Assembly: GCA_038116945.1 (NCBI GenBank)
Contig: JAYOEY010000003.1
Span: 186,001 to 250,000 of the forward strand
Reading direction: 5' to 3'
Source: JAYOEY01 sp038116945
Lineage (GTDB): Bacteria > Pseudomonadota > Alphaproteobacteria > MPNO01 > UBA2964
DNA: 64,000 bases
In this document: positions 34,300 to 43,497 of the stretch, in pieces
How positions within the stretch are numbered: the stretch's first letter is position 1
Layout of the letters: each line of letters starts with the position of its first letter
The notes under the pieces: model-generated
Seen by the model: the letters and a program-made list of their open reading frames with translations, nothing else
Databases searched by the model: none
What the model was told of the DNA's origin: nothing
Made by a program: the position numbers and the translations under genes

Positions 34300-36057
34300 G
34301 TGTACCACCATCTAACCTACTACACGATATTGTGCGCCTTCTGGGGCCTGCTTGTCTGGCGGATGGCCCGGATCGACGGACCGGACCGGGACGGGATCGA
34401 CGCGACACCGCTTCTGATTATCCTTGCCCTGATCGCCGCCCGCTGGCCGACCCTGCTGCTGAACGAACAGATCAATCCCGACGAAAGCCAGCGCATCGCT
34501 CTCGCCCTGCTGTTCCAGCACGATGCCGTTCCCTGGCGCGGCGCGGACCCGACGACCGGCGGACCGCTGAATTCCTATATCCTGCTGATTCCGGCTGCTT
34601 TCGGCCTGACGCTCGACTACGTCACCGCGCGCGCGGTGGGGCTGATCCTGATCATGGTTTCGGCGGTTTGCTGGTACCTGACGGTCTCCGGATTGCGCGA
34701 CCGGTTCGTCGCCTGCTCCGCCGTTTTTCCGGCGGTGACGTTCCTGTGCTTTTCACAGCATCACAACTACACGCATTACAGCACCGAAATCCTGCCGATG
34801 ACCGTCCTGTCGATCGCGGCTCTGGCGGTCGGCGGTCTGAACCGCGGGGCGGAATGGCGGCTGTTTTTCGTAGGCCTGCTGCTGGGCGCTGTGCCGTTTA
34901 CGAAGCTTCAGGCGTCTCCGCTGGCGGTAGCCGGGTTTCTCATAATCCTGCTGTGCGCGTGGCGGGTGCGCGGCCTGCCTTTTCTGCGAAGCGCCGCGAC
35001 CATGACGCTCGGCGGGCTGATCGTCCCGGCGATGTTCGGCATGACGCTGGCGGCGACCGGCAGCCTCGAAGATGCCTGGAATTCGTACATCCTCAACAGC
35101 CTGTCGGTCAGCACCGTTCAGCTCGGTCCGCTGGACTTCGTGTACTGGGTCGTGGGCTACCCGCCGTGGAAGAACCCGACGAGTTTCGGCCTCTATATCG
35201 TTCTGCTGGGGCTGATCCTGCTGGCCGGAACCGGAAAGGATCATTTGCGCCGCCTCGCTGCCGGTCCCCGCTTCTGGGCGACGGGGGGCGGCCTGGCATT
35301 CGCGGCCATGTCCGTCTATGTCGTCTGGAAGCCGGGCATTCTTTTCTTTCACTACCTGTATCTGGCGCTGCCGGCGATGGTCGTCGTCCCCGCGCTGACG
35401 ATCGCTCCGGAAGGTTCCGACACGCCGTGGGATCGCTTCTGGCGCGCCGTCCGCCACAGGGTCGCTGGACGGGGAATGCAAAGCGCCGCCGCGTTCGTCC
35501 TGATCGCCGCCGCCGCGGGCGCCCTTGTGTCGGCCGTCCGGCCGCCGCCGGAAGAATTCGAACGCATCGCCACGCAGAAGCCCGACCCTGTCGTCGCTAT
35601 CATTCGCGCTCTCGCAAAAGACGATGCGCATTTCGCGGTATGGGGTTACATGCCGCAATATTACGCGATTACCGGCATCCGCCCGACCACCCGCGATGCA
35701 ATGGCGCAGTGGCAGGTCCGCGAAAGCGCCCTCAAGGAATATTACCGGGCGCGCTATCTGCGCGATTTCGAGAAATCCAGACCGAATGTCATCGTGGACG
35801 CGACCGGACCGGGAAATTTCCAATTCAAGGATTACAGGCCCGTCCCCATCGAAACCTTCAAAAGGCTTTACGGGATTGTTCGCACCGATTACGTCCTTGT
35901 GGCGACGGTCGCGCAGTGCGCCACGCCGCATACCCGGTTCTTCGTGAGCCGACGACGGCTCGCGGAACTGGGCGTCGAGCCGGAAAGCCTGCCGATCGGG
36001 CCAGCCTGTTTACGGAACGGGAAGGACCTGGCGGAATTATTGGCTCGGTTCAGATAG
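34300..36057 (+). CDS. polytopic membrane glycosyltransferase, GT-C type (candidate 2)
   Basis: A 585-residue inner-membrane protein starting at GTG 34300. About ten hydrophobic helices lie within residues 1-410, followed by a soluble domain of about 170 residues. The first loop contains QINPDESQRIALALL near 65, with an Asp-Glu pair in the GT-C catalytic position. The C-terminal domain has WGYMPQYYAITGIRP, which resembles the substrate-binding ends of mannosyl- and arabinosyl-type GT-C proteins. It follows the first GT-C gene by 57 bases and precedes rmlA by 19. It is a second candidate user of a polyprenyl-linked sugar. Confidence 0.75.
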   Translation: MYHHLTYYTILCAFWGLLVWRMARIDGPDRDGIDATPLLIILALIAARWPTLLLNEQINPDESQRIALALLFQHDAVPWRGADPTTGGPLNSYILLIPAAFGLTLDYVTARAVGLILIMVSAVCWYLTVSGLRDRFVACSAVFPAVTFLCFSQHHNYTHYSTEILPMTVLSIAALAVGGLNRGAEWRLFFVGLLLGAVPFTKLQASPLAVAGFLIILLCAWRVRGLPFLRSAATMTLGGLIVPAMFGMTLAATGSLEDAWNSYILNSLSVSTVQLGPLDFVYWVVGYPPWKNPTSFGLYIVLLGLILLAGTGKDHLRRLAAGPRFWATGGGLAFAAMSVYVVWKPGILFFHYLYLALPAMVVVPALTIAPEGSDTPWDRFWRAVRHRVAGRGMQSAAAFVLIAAAAGALVSAVRPPPEEFERIATQKPDPVVAIIRALAKDDAHFAVWGYMPQYYAITGIRPTTRDAMAQWQVRESALKEYYRARYLRDFEKSRPNVIVDATGPGNFQFKDYRPVPIETFKRLYGIVRTDYVLVATVAQCATPHTRFFVSRRRLAELGVEPESLPIGPACLRNGKDLAELLARFR

Positions 36058-36076
36058 AATTGGCGGGAACGAAATC

Positions 36077-36946
36077 ATGAAGGGCATCATACTGGCGGGC
36101 GGGGCTGGAACGCGTCTCTATCCGGCGACGCGGAGCGTTTCGAAACAGCTCCTCCCGGTTTACGACAAACCGATGGTCTATTACCCGCTGTCGGTGCTGA
36201 TGCTGGCCGGCATCCGCGACATCCTGCTGATTTCGACGCCGCGCGACCTGCCCCGTTTCGAGGAAATGCTCGGCGACGGTTCCGATTTCGGGATCGCGCT
36301 CCGCTACGCCGAACAGGCCGAACCGAACGGCATCGCCCAGGCCTTCCTGATCGGCGCCGACTTTATCGGCGACGAGCCCGTGACGCTGATTCTCGGCGAC
36401 AACATCTTTTACGGCCAGGGTTTCGTGGACAAGCTCAACCAGGCGACGACCAGGGAGACCGGCGCGACCGTTTTCGCCTACAAGGTACGCGACCCCGAGC
36501 GCTTCGGCGTGGTGGCGTTCGACGAAAACCTGCGCGCCGTCTCGATCGAGGAGAAGCCGGCGCAACCGCGATCGGACTGGACGGTAACGGGGCTCTACGT
36601 ATACGACAACGACGTCGTCCGGATCGCGCGGGACATGCAACCGTCGGCGCGCGGCGAGCTGGAGATCACCGACGTCAACCGCGCCTATCTGACGCGCGGC
36701 GACCTCAGCGTCGTTCTGCTGGGGCGCGGCTTCGCCTGGCTCGATACGGGGACCCATCAGAGCCTTCTGGACGCCGGTCAGTTCGTTCAGGTTCTCGAGG
36801 AACGGCAGGGCATGAAGATCGCCTGCCTGGAGGAAATCGCACTGGGCCGCGGCTGGCTTGGCGCTGAAGACGTTGCCCGAACAGCGGCGACCATGCCGAA
36901 TTCGGATTACGGGGCGTATCTGATGCAGCTGATCGAAAACAGGTAG
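36077..36946 (+). CDS. rmlA: glucose-1-phosphate thymidylyltransferase RmlA
   Basis: A 289-residue nucleotidyltransferase making dTDP-glucose from dTTP and glucose-1-phosphate. Hallmarks are GGAGTRLYPATRSVSKQLLP at 8-27, YDKPMVYYPLS, LILGDNIFYG near 108, and EEKPAQPRS near 160. It is normal full length. It opens the dTDP-sugar route that the WecE aminotransferase at 44155 would need. No RmlB dehydratase gene was found in the window, so that step must be encoded elsewhere. Confidence 0.97.
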   Translation: MKGIILAGGAGTRLYPATRSVSKQLLPVYDKPMVYYPLSVLMLAGIRDILLISTPRDLPRFEEMLGDGSDFGIALRYAEQAEPNGIAQAFLIGADFIGDEPVTLILGDNIFYGQGFVDKLNQATTRETGATVFAYKVRDPERFGVVAFDENLRAVSIEEKPAQPRSDWTVTGLYVYDNDVVRIARDMQPSARGELEITDVNRAYLTRGDLSVVLLGRGFAWLDTGTHQSLLDAGQFVQVLEERQGMKIACLEEIALGRGWLGAEDVARTAATMPNSDYGAYLMQLIENR

Positions 36947-36964
36947 CCCCGGTCGCCCCCGGCA

Positions 36965-37987
36965 TCAGATCTCGACGATGCCGCCATACATCTCGACTTC
37001 GCGGATGATGTTGTGCCAGCGGGCCAGCTCCTTGTACCAGTCGAGCGTGATGGTTTCGATCGTCTTGTCGATCCGGTCGTTTTCGAGCGCGTCGCAAATC
37101 TCGGCGACTCCGTCCGCAGCGGTCATTTCGGTCCTGTAGCCGAGCGCCTCTATCTTGTCGAACCCGACCCGGTAACTCCGGACGTCGGGATCGCCGTACC
37201 AGTCGATCTCGACATCCCGCGGCACCAGATCTGCGACGATTTCGCCCAGCGGACCGATCTGGTACGTGTTGCCGGCGGACCCGACATTGAAAACCTGTCC
37301 GTTCACCGCATCGGCATCCGCCTCGAGCATGAACATCTGGGCCCGCGCCGTATCGCGTACGTGAACCATCGGCCGCCACTGGGTGCCGTCTCGCATGAGA
37401 GGCAGCTTGCCGGTCTTCCATGCGCCGAACGTCATTCCGTTGATCGCCAGGTCGAATCTCATGCGCGGCGAGAGCCCGTAGACCGTCGCCTGTCGAACCA
37501 CCACCGCGCAGAAATTCTCGTCCGCGAGCGGCAGGACGCCATGTTCCGCCATCTCGTTGGCCCGCGCATAAGTCGTCAGCGGGTTCGTAGGGCTGGTTTC
37601 GTCAGCGATAACGCCCTGCTCCTGAAATCCGTAGATGCTGCAGGAGGACGGCAGGACATAGCGCTTCGCGCCTGCCTGTTTCGCCAGTTCCGCCGCGCGC
37701 ACCCGGGCGTCGCGGTTGATCTGCATCGTGGCGTCCTGGAACAGCTCCCCCGAGGGATCGTTGGAAATGGCGGCAAGATCGATCACCGCATCGACACCGG
37801 CGAAATGCTCGACGGTGAGTTTCCGGCTGTCCTCGACCACGACTTCGAGACCGTCCCTGTCGGGCAGCAGATGCCGTCCGAAGAAGAACCGGTCCACCGC
37901 CCGCACGGCGAAACCTTTTTCGAGCAGCAGCGGGACCAGCGTCGTCCCGATATATCCGCCGGCGCCGGTCACGAGGACTGTCGTCAT
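36965..37987 (-). CDS. NAD-dependent epimerase/dehydratase with altered YxxxK motif
   Basis: A 340-residue extended SDR. The cofactor loop GAGGYIG lies at 8-14, and the catalytic Ser region is LPSSCSIYGF near 112. The tyrosine motif reads TYARANEM, so the lysine that should follow Tyr by four positions is Asn. The C-terminal half has RFDLAINGMTFGAWK and VHVRDTARAQMF, typical of nucleotide-sugar epimerases. It is convergent with rmlA and lies on the same strand as the GT39 gene. The reaction is uncertain because of the missing lysine. Confidence 0.85.
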   Translation of the reverse strand: MTTVLVTGAGGYIGTTLVPLLLEKGFAVRAVDRFFFGRHLLPDRDGLEVVVEDSRKLTVEHFAGVDAVIDLAAISNDPSGELFQDATMQINRDARVRAAELAKQAGAKRYVLPSSCSIYGFQEQGVIADETSPTNPLTTYARANEMAEHGVLPLADENFCAVVVRQATVYGLSPRMRFDLAINGMTFGAWKTGKLPLMRDGTQWRPMVHVRDTARAQMFMLEADADAVNGQVFNVGSAGNTYQIGPLGEIVADLVPRDVEIDWYGDPDVRSYRVGFDKIEALGYRTEMTAADGVAEICDALENDRIDKTIETITLDWYKELARWHNIIREVEMYGGIVEI

Positions 37988-38077
37988 GAATTCAATCTCC
38001 GGGTCTTGAGTGCGGCCACTGTATAGTCCAACGACATTAAGAAAGCATCTTCGAATGCAGGCGAACGGGTCTCCGGT

Positions 38078-39640
38078 TCAGCGGGGGTTGCGGGTGACGG
38101 TCGCCAGGAAGTGGGACGCGGTCATGCTTTCGACGGTGACGGTTGCGCCGGCTTCGCGGAAATAGTTCAGCTTGTCGCTCGAACGGGGGGTGCCGTAGAC
38201 GTAGAATTCCCGGTTGGCTTCGAGCAGTTCCGCGTCGGTCGCGGTCCTTCCGGGAACATTGCAGCATTTCCTGAACAGCGGAATCGCCAGCCCGGTTACT
38301 TCGCCTTTCCGTCGGGGCAGATAGACCAGCCGGTCCCTCAGCCCCTCCGGGGCGTAATAGATTGTCGGCAGAAAGTCGAGATTATCGAGGAGAACGATCG
38401 GCGCATCCTTGTTTGCGGCGGAATTCATCAACCCGTAACGGCGCATGAAATGGGGACTGTAATTGCTGACTTCGTAACCCGTCGTCGGCTCGATAACCGT
38501 GGGATTTCGCGCCAGATGAACAGACCCGACGAAGATCTGCACGACCAGCAATGCCAGCGCGCCGGCCGCCGCCGCAGGCCGCCGACGCAGCCCCAGTCCA
38601 AGAAGACAGCTGAAACCGGCAACGGCCGGCAGCCCGTAGCGCGACATGAAGGGGGCGCCGGTCACCGCCGCCATGGCACAGGCGACCGCCGGAACAAGCA
38701 GGAAAGTCGCCAGCGCAACGTATTCGTGACCGGGAACCCGTTGCCGGTCGCCGCCGCCGGCCTCCCTGTCCGGAACAAACAGAGCAAGCGCCAGACCGCC
38801 GAGCAGAATGCCGAGGGCCGGGGCCAGATAGGAACGGTAGGCGTCGAACAGTTTTGCAACGGACGCGTCGAATACCGTCGTCTGTATCTCGTTGATCGCC
38901 GCCAGCACGGACGTGAGAAGGATGAAGGACGGAAAAATGCCTGCCAGCGATACCGCCAGCGCAATCCAAACCGGCCAGTCGATCCTTTTCCGTTCGACCG
39001 CCCGCCAGAGTTCGCCCATCGCCAGCGGCAGACCAAACAGCACGCCGTAGGCATGAGTCAGCATGCCGCATGCCAGAAACACCGTCAGGCCGATCAGCGC
39101 CCACAGGCGTCGCTCCGTCCGCGCCGCGACGAGCTGCCAGCAGACCAGCGACAGGCCGCCAAACCCGAGAAGCGCGCCATAGGCCCGCGCCTCGTAGGCG
39201 TACCAGTAAATGCCTGTGGCGAAGGGGAACAGGAGCGCAACGAAAGCGGCGAATACGGGCGCCCGAACTGACACGAACCGGTAGAGACACAGGCAAAACA
39301 CGCCGAAGCCGACGATAGATGGCAGTCGAATCTGCGCCGGGCCGGCGCCCAGCAGCCGTTCCGAAAGACGGGTCAGTTCGTAAAACAAAGGCGGGTTGAA
39401 ATCGGCCTGCATGAGAAGCGCCTGCCAGGTGGCGTCGAAGCCGGGCAATCGCGACAGGTGAACCGTAAAGAACTCGTCGAACCAGAAAAGCCTTTGCGTG
39501 GCGAGATACCAGGTGACCACACCGTAACCGACGACAAACCCGCAGAGCAGAAAGGGGGACAGCCTGCCAATCAGCGTCGAAAGGCGTTCAAAACGCGTCT
39601 TTCCGCATTGGCCGGGCGATGGTGTCTCGGTTGTCTGCAT
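38078..39640 (-). CDS. GT39-type membrane glycosyltransferase
   Basis: A 520-residue inner-membrane protein with about ten hydrophobic helices and a C-terminal soluble part. The first loop has LFWFDEFFTVHLS near residue 50; the Asp-Glu pair is the hallmark of ArnT/PMT-like GT39 enzymes. ADFNPPLFYELTRL near 80 is also typical. It would transfer a sugar from a polyprenyl phosphate to a surface acceptor in the periplasm. The GtrB-like gene starts divergently across a short AT-rich promoter region, so the two may supply and use the same lipid-linked sugar. Confidence 0.85.
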   Translation of the reverse strand: MQTTETPSPGQCGKTRFERLSTLIGRLSPFLLCGFVVGYGVVTWYLATQRLFWFDEFFTVHLSRLPGFDATWQALLMQADFNPPLFYELTRLSERLLGAGPAQIRLPSIVGFGVFCLCLYRFVSVRAPVFAAFVALLFPFATGIYWYAYEARAYGALLGFGGLSLVCWQLVAARTERRLWALIGLTVFLACGMLTHAYGVLFGLPLAMGELWRAVERKRIDWPVWIALAVSLAGIFPSFILLTSVLAAINEIQTTVFDASVAKLFDAYRSYLAPALGILLGGLALALFVPDREAGGGDRQRVPGHEYVALATFLLVPAVACAMAAVTGAPFMSRYGLPAVAGFSCLLGLGLRRRPAAAAGALALLVVQIFVGSVHLARNPTVIEPTTGYEVSNYSPHFMRRYGLMNSAANKDAPIVLLDNLDFLPTIYYAPEGLRDRLVYLPRRKGEVTGLAIPLFRKCCNVPGRTATDAELLEANREFYVYGTPRSSDKLNYFREAGATVTVESMTASHFLATVTRNPR

Positions 39641-39819
39641 CGGCGAACTGAACCCGGAAGCTGCCAGAACCAGCCGCCCGAAAACGACTCGTCCACGAAT
39701 TACTCATTATTCGTCAATTAGTTCGACATACTGTACACTTATTGAAACGGCCATAACCACTTAAACTAAAAACCCCGAGAGAAGTTGCTTCAGTGCAGTC
39801 GACGGAAGCGGTTACAGCA
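39641..39819. promoter_or_regulatory. AT-rich divergent promoter region
   Basis: About 180 bases between the divergent GT39 and GT2 genes. The part 39700-39775 is far richer in A and T than the surroundings. It probably holds promoters for the long plus-strand operon (39820-46646) and for the minus-strand GT39/epimerase pair. Individual -35/-10 boxes are not certain. Confidence 0.5.
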
Positions 39820-40740
39820 ATGGACATTTCAATCGTTGTCCCCGTCTACAGGGCCGAAAATTCGCTCCGTATGCTCCATCAGGAGCTCACCACCGTGCTC
39901 GGCGGCATGAATGTCGAGTACGAGATCATATTTGTGGAGGACAATGGCGGGGACCGGTCATGGTCCGTCATCAAGGAAATCGTTGCCGAAGACAACCATG
40001 TAACCGGCGTAAAACTCAGCCGCAATTTCGGGCAGCACGCCGCTACCATGTGCGGCATCGCCAGAGCGCGCGGCGACTGGATTTTTACGCTCGACGACGA
40101 TCTCGAGCAGCTGCCGGAATTCATTCCGCAGATATACGAAAAAGCGCAGCAGGGCGTGGACCTTGTATATGGCGTTTATACCGAACGGACGCACAGGATG
40201 TGGCGGAACATAACCTCCAACCTGGCGCGCTGGATGTTCCGCATGGCGATCCCCAACATCAACGAACATTATACCTCTTACCGCTGCATCCGTCGGGAAA
40301 CCGCCAGGGAGCTGACCAATTTCGATTCGCCGTTTCCTTTTATCGACGGGTATCTTTCCTGGATCACCAACAACTATACGACCGTCCAGGTGACGCACGG
40401 CGAGCGTGTTCAGGGTCGCAGTTCGTACACGTTGGGACGCCTGTTCGCTCACGTAATCAGCATTTTCGTCACTTTTTCCGATCTGCCGCTGCGTCTTGCC
40501 AGCTGGCTTGGCCTTTTCATGTCGTTCATCGGGTCGATCTGGTTCGCCGTCATCATTCTGGGACGCGTGTTTGGCCTGATTACAGTCAGCGGGTTTGCGT
40601 CCATCATGGGCGGCATCGTGCTGTTCGGCGGCGTCCAGCTATTGATCCTCGGCATCATCGGCCAGTATCTAGGCCGGATGAATTTTCGCCTGTCAAAGAA
40701 ACCGCTTTACCTTATCGGCGAGGAAATCAGCGGGGACTGA
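39820..40740 (+). CDS. GT2 polyprenyl-phosphate glycosyltransferase (GtrB/DPM1-like)
   Basis: A protein of about 306 residues. ATG 39820 gives the normal MDISIVVPVYRAENS start; an in-frame GTG at 39793 with GAGAAG upstream is an alternative. GT-A motifs are EDNGGDRSW near 44 and TLDDDLEQLPEFIP near 88, and GRSSYTLGRLFAH near 210 precedes two C-terminal membrane helices. Such enzymes load a sugar from a nucleotide onto undecaprenyl phosphate on the cytoplasmic face. GtrA-type flippase genes lie downstream and a GT39 transferase lies upstream, completing a GtrABC-like set. Confidence 0.9.
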   Translation: MDISIVVPVYRAENSLRMLHQELTTVLGGMNVEYEIIFVEDNGGDRSWSVIKEIVAEDNHVTGVKLSRNFGQHAATMCGIARARGDWIFTLDDDLEQLPEFIPQIYEKAQQGVDLVYGVYTERTHRMWRNITSNLARWMFRMAIPNINEHYTSYRCIRRETARELTNFDSPFPFIDGYLSWITNNYTTVQVTHGERVQGRSSYTLGRLFAHVISIFVTFSDLPLRLASWLGLFMSFIGSIWFAVIILGRVFGLITVSGFASIMGGIVLFGGVQLLILGIIGQYLGRMNFRLSKKPLYLIGEEISGD

Positions 40741-40747
40741 AACGGCG

Positions 40748-41401
40748 ATGGAAAAGATTATCGTAATTGGTGGAAAGGGTACGGCGGTCAATCTGGCGCT
40801 TTCCATTCAGGACGCACGCATCAAACACGACGCGCCCCAGGAACTTCTTGGCTTCGCCATAGACGACCCCGAACTCGGTAGCGAAATTCGGGGGATCCCG
40901 ATCGTGTGCAACACCCGCAACATTATGGAAAAATTTCCCGAGGATGACATCCGGATACTGTTCTGCCTGTATCGGCCCGACGTTATCCGCGAACGCATCG
41001 GCTTATTGGCCAGTTTCGCAATTCCGGAAGAAAAGTTCGCGCGCTTCGTGCATCCGCTGTCCTATGTCGCCTCTACCGCGCGGATCGGGCCCGGGTCGAG
41101 CGTTCTCGCAAACGCGACCGTCCAGGATAACGTCAGGCTGGGCTGTCACTGCATTGTCAACGCGAATGTCGGGATCGAACACGACACGACTATTGGAGAC
41201 AGTAATTTTATCGCCGCCGGCGCCTGCATCGGGCGCAATGTTTCGACAGGCACGGGCGTCTTCATCGGCCTCAACGCATCCGTCCGAGAGGAAGTCTCGC
41301 TCGGCGCGTACTCCATTCTCGGGATGGGGTCGACCCTATTGTCAGACCTGCCACCTGACGCCACGGCGTTCGGCAACCCGGCCAGAATTCAATCGTGCTG
41401 A
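40748..41401 (+). CDS. NeuD-family sugar O/N-acyltransferase (hexapeptide repeat)
   Basis: A 217-residue protein with an N-terminal Rossmann-like PglD/NeuD domain (MEKIIVIGGKGTAVNLAL) and a C-terminal left-handed beta helix. The helix hexads are visible from about 105 on (IGPGSSVLANATVQDNVRLG). A catalytic histidine candidate lies in VGIEHDTTIGD. The family acylates amino-dideoxy sugars on nucleotide carriers. Its place in an operon with the WecE aminotransferase suggests N-acylation of a dTDP-4-amino-4,6-dideoxyhexose. It overlaps the next gene by 7 bases. Confidence 0.88.
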   Translation: MEKIIVIGGKGTAVNLALSIQDARIKHDAPQELLGFAIDDPELGSEIRGIPIVCNTRNIMEKFPEDDIRILFCLYRPDVIRERIGLLASFAIPEEKFARFVHPLSYVASTARIGPGSSVLANATVQDNVRLGCHCIVNANVGIEHDTTIGDSNFIAAGACIGRNVSTGTGVFIGLNASVREEVSLGAYSILGMGSTLLSDLPPDATAFGNPARIQSC

Positions 41402-42339
41402 CCGTCTTCGAGACGCGCGCCGCGACCGTCCTCTTCAATCTGATTTCGTCTCAGCCGGCGGACCGCTGTTACATTGTCCCCGCCAACGCCTGCCCCATTG
41501 TCCTTCTGCTCGTTGCAAAAGCGCGCAGGGACTTCATGATCGTCGACATCGATTCCCGACTCCTTTCCATCCGTCGCGACCGGGTCCTAGACATCGTAAG
41601 CCGTCAGGCGTCCCGTCCGTTCGGCCTTGTCTACATACGCCCCTACGGAACCGATGCCGATCCATCAGCATTCTTTCGCGAGGTGCGGGCGCTAAGACCG
41701 GACACGCTGATTGTCGACGACAGATGCTTGTGCGCGCCTGATTTCGAAGAAACACTTACACCGGAAGCCGATGCCGTCGTATTCAGTACCGGCCCCAGAA
41801 AAGTTGTCGACATGGGGTTCGGCGGCTTTGGCCGGATCAGGGACGATGTACCGTACGCTTCCCGAACCCTGCCGCTCGACGGGCCGGATTATCCCGATAT
41901 CGAAGCCCTGTTCCGGGAAACGTACGATCTGTCTCTGGCGGAGTCGGACTGGCTCGGCACAAACCGTCCCGTCATGGCGTGGCCGGAATATTCTGTAGAG
42001 GCAGTCCGCAGGCTCGGCAAAGTCCGCGCCCACAAGGAAAGGATCAACCGGATCTATGACGCGCTGATCCCCGACGACGCCAAACTGCCGCCCGAATTTC
42101 AGAAGTGGCGATACAACATTCTGGCGCCCAACAGGACCGAGGTGCTTGAAAAAATCTTCGCGGCGGGGCTTTTTGCCGGATCGCATTACCAGCCGCTCTC
42201 CCGCGACCGGCGAGAGTTCGAAAACGCTTACGCGCTTCATGAGAAAATTATAAATCTTTTCAACGATTTCCATTACACCGACGAGAAAGCGGAAAAGACC
42301 GCGTCGATCATTGCAAATTGTCTCCAATCCCCGCCCTGA
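41395..42339 (+). CDS. degenerate DegT/DnrJ/EryC1-like PLP aminotransferase-fold protein
   Basis: A 314-residue protein starting at GTG 41395. It follows the fold order of sugar aminotransferases but is about 60 residues shorter, and most signature sequences have drifted. IVPANACPIVLLLVAKA stands where the glycine-rich start should be. VDDRCLCAPDFEE carries the PLP-pairing Asp. FSTGPRKVVDMGFGGFG carries the likely PLP lysine, Lys136. It may act as an aminotransferase of altered specificity or as a non-catalytic partner of the WecE-type protein. It overlaps the NeuD-like gene by 7 bases and is followed by the WbqC-family gene. Confidence 0.65.
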   Translation: MLTVFETRAATVLFNLISSQPADRCYIVPANACPIVLLLVAKARRDFMIVDIDSRLLSIRRDRVLDIVSRQASRPFGLVYIRPYGTDADPSAFFREVRALRPDTLIVDDRCLCAPDFEETLTPEADAVVFSTGPRKVVDMGFGGFGRIRDDVPYASRTLPLDGPDYPDIEALFRETYDLSLAESDWLGTNRPVMAWPEYSVEAVRRLGKVRAHKERINRIYDALIPDDAKLPPEFQKWRYNILAPNRTEVLEKIFAAGLFAGSHYQPLSRDRREFENAYALHEKIINLFNDFHYTDEKAEKTASIIANCLQSPP

Positions 42340-42358
42340 GCATTCGGACCAAAAACCC

Positions 42359-43051
42359 ATGAAGCGCGTTGCCATCCTTCAGTCGAACTACATTCCATGG
42401 AAGGGCTATTTCGACATCATCCGGAAGGTGGACCTGTTCGTCTTCTACGACGACGTCCAGTACACCAAGAATGACTGGCGCAACCGCAACATGATTGCGA
42501 CGGCAAAGGGGCCGCAATGGCTCACCATCCCGTGCGGCACCGACCTGAACCGGCTCGTCTGCGAGGTCCGCGCGGACAAGGCGCCGTGGCGGCGCAAGCA
42601 CTGGGCGTCGATCGAACAGAACTACCGGAAAGCTCCGCACTGGGACTATTTCGCACCATATCTTCGGGATTTCTACGGCAGGGAATGGGAGTATCTGTCC
42701 GATCTGAACCAGACCTTTATCCGCGATGTCAGCAGGAACGTCCTGGGCTTCGGCACCGAATTTGGCGACTCGCGGGATTATGGCCTTTCGGGCGCGAAGG
42801 GCGACCGCGTCCTCGATCTTCTGAAACAGACCGGCGCCACGCACTATCTCTCCGGCCCGGCGGCGAAATCCTATATCGACGAGAGCGCCTTCGAGCGCGA
42901 AGGCATCGCGCTCGAATGGATGGATTATTCGGGGTACCCCGAATACGACCAGCGCTTCGCGCCATTCTCCCACAACGTCTCGATCGTCGATCTGATCTTC
43001 TGCTGCGGCCCGGATGCTCCGGACTATATCCGGCGCGAAACAGCGCCATGA
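42359..43051 (+). CDS. WbqC-family protein
   Basis: A 230-residue protein from ATG 42359 (MKRVAILQSNYIPWKGYFD). The opening, with FYDDVQYTKNDWRNRN next, is diagnostic of the WbqC-like family found in O-antigen and amino-sugar gene clusters. The biochemical role is not settled; association with 4-amino-sugar modification has been suggested from context. It is cytoplasmic. The gene overlaps the GtrA-like gene as ATGA. Confidence 0.9.
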   Translation: MKRVAILQSNYIPWKGYFDIIRKVDLFVFYDDVQYTKNDWRNRNMIATAKGPQWLTIPCGTDLNRLVCEVRADKAPWRRKHWASIEQNYRKAPHWDYFAPYLRDFYGREWEYLSDLNQTFIRDVSRNVLGFGTEFGDSRDYGLSGAKGDRVLDLLKQTGATHYLSGPAAKSYIDESAFEREGIALEWMDYSGYPEYDQRFAPFSHNVSIVDLIFCCGPDAPDYIRRETAP

Positions 43052-43497
43052 CCGCCGCGCCTGCCCACGGGATGATGACCCGGCAGTTCGTCCGCTACGT
43101 TCTGGTCGGCGTCGGCACCAACGGCGCCGGCTACCTCGCCTATCTGCTGCTGACCTGGGCGGGTCTCGAATACAAGCTCACCATGACGATCCTGTACGCC
43201 TTGGGGATCGGGCTTTCCTTTGCGCTGAACAGGAAATGGTCGTTTGGCGAGTACCGCCAGAAACGCGGCGCGCTGCCGCGTTTCCTGATTGCCTATGGCG
43301 GGGGCTGGGTATTCAACTACGCGATGCTCGCGGTGCTGGCGGATCATTACCGTTTTCCCCACCAGATCGTTCAGGCGATCACCATCTGCATCCTTGTCGT
43401 TGCGTTTTTCCTGCTGCAGCGATACTGGATTTTTCGTCCGGAAAAGGAACCGACGCGCGATAGCGACGCGACCGACCGAAGGAGCCCGCACGAATGA
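43048..43497 (+). CDS. GtrA-family membrane protein (copy 1)
   Basis: A 149-residue protein with four predicted membrane helices. It includes FVRYVLVGVGTNGAGYLAYLLL near residue 13 and LSFALNRKWSF near 60, the normal GtrA marks. Members are thought to flip polyprenyl-phosphate sugars across the inner membrane. It overlaps both neighbours by four bases (ATGA), so it belongs firmly to the operon. It acts with the GtrB-like protein at 39820. Confidence 0.92.
   Translation: MTAAPAHGMMTRQFVRYVLVGVGTNGAGYLAYLLLTWAGLEYKLTMTILYALGIGLSFALNRKWSFGEYRQKRGALPRFLIAYGGGWVFNYAMLAVLADHYRFPHQIVQAITICILVVAFFLLQRYWIFRPEKEPTRDSDATDRRSPHE

Noticed and set aside
32737..36057. Calling the GT-C proteins arabinosyltransferases outright
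   Set aside because: Only position and the acidic loop motif support this; the sugar cannot be read from the sequence.
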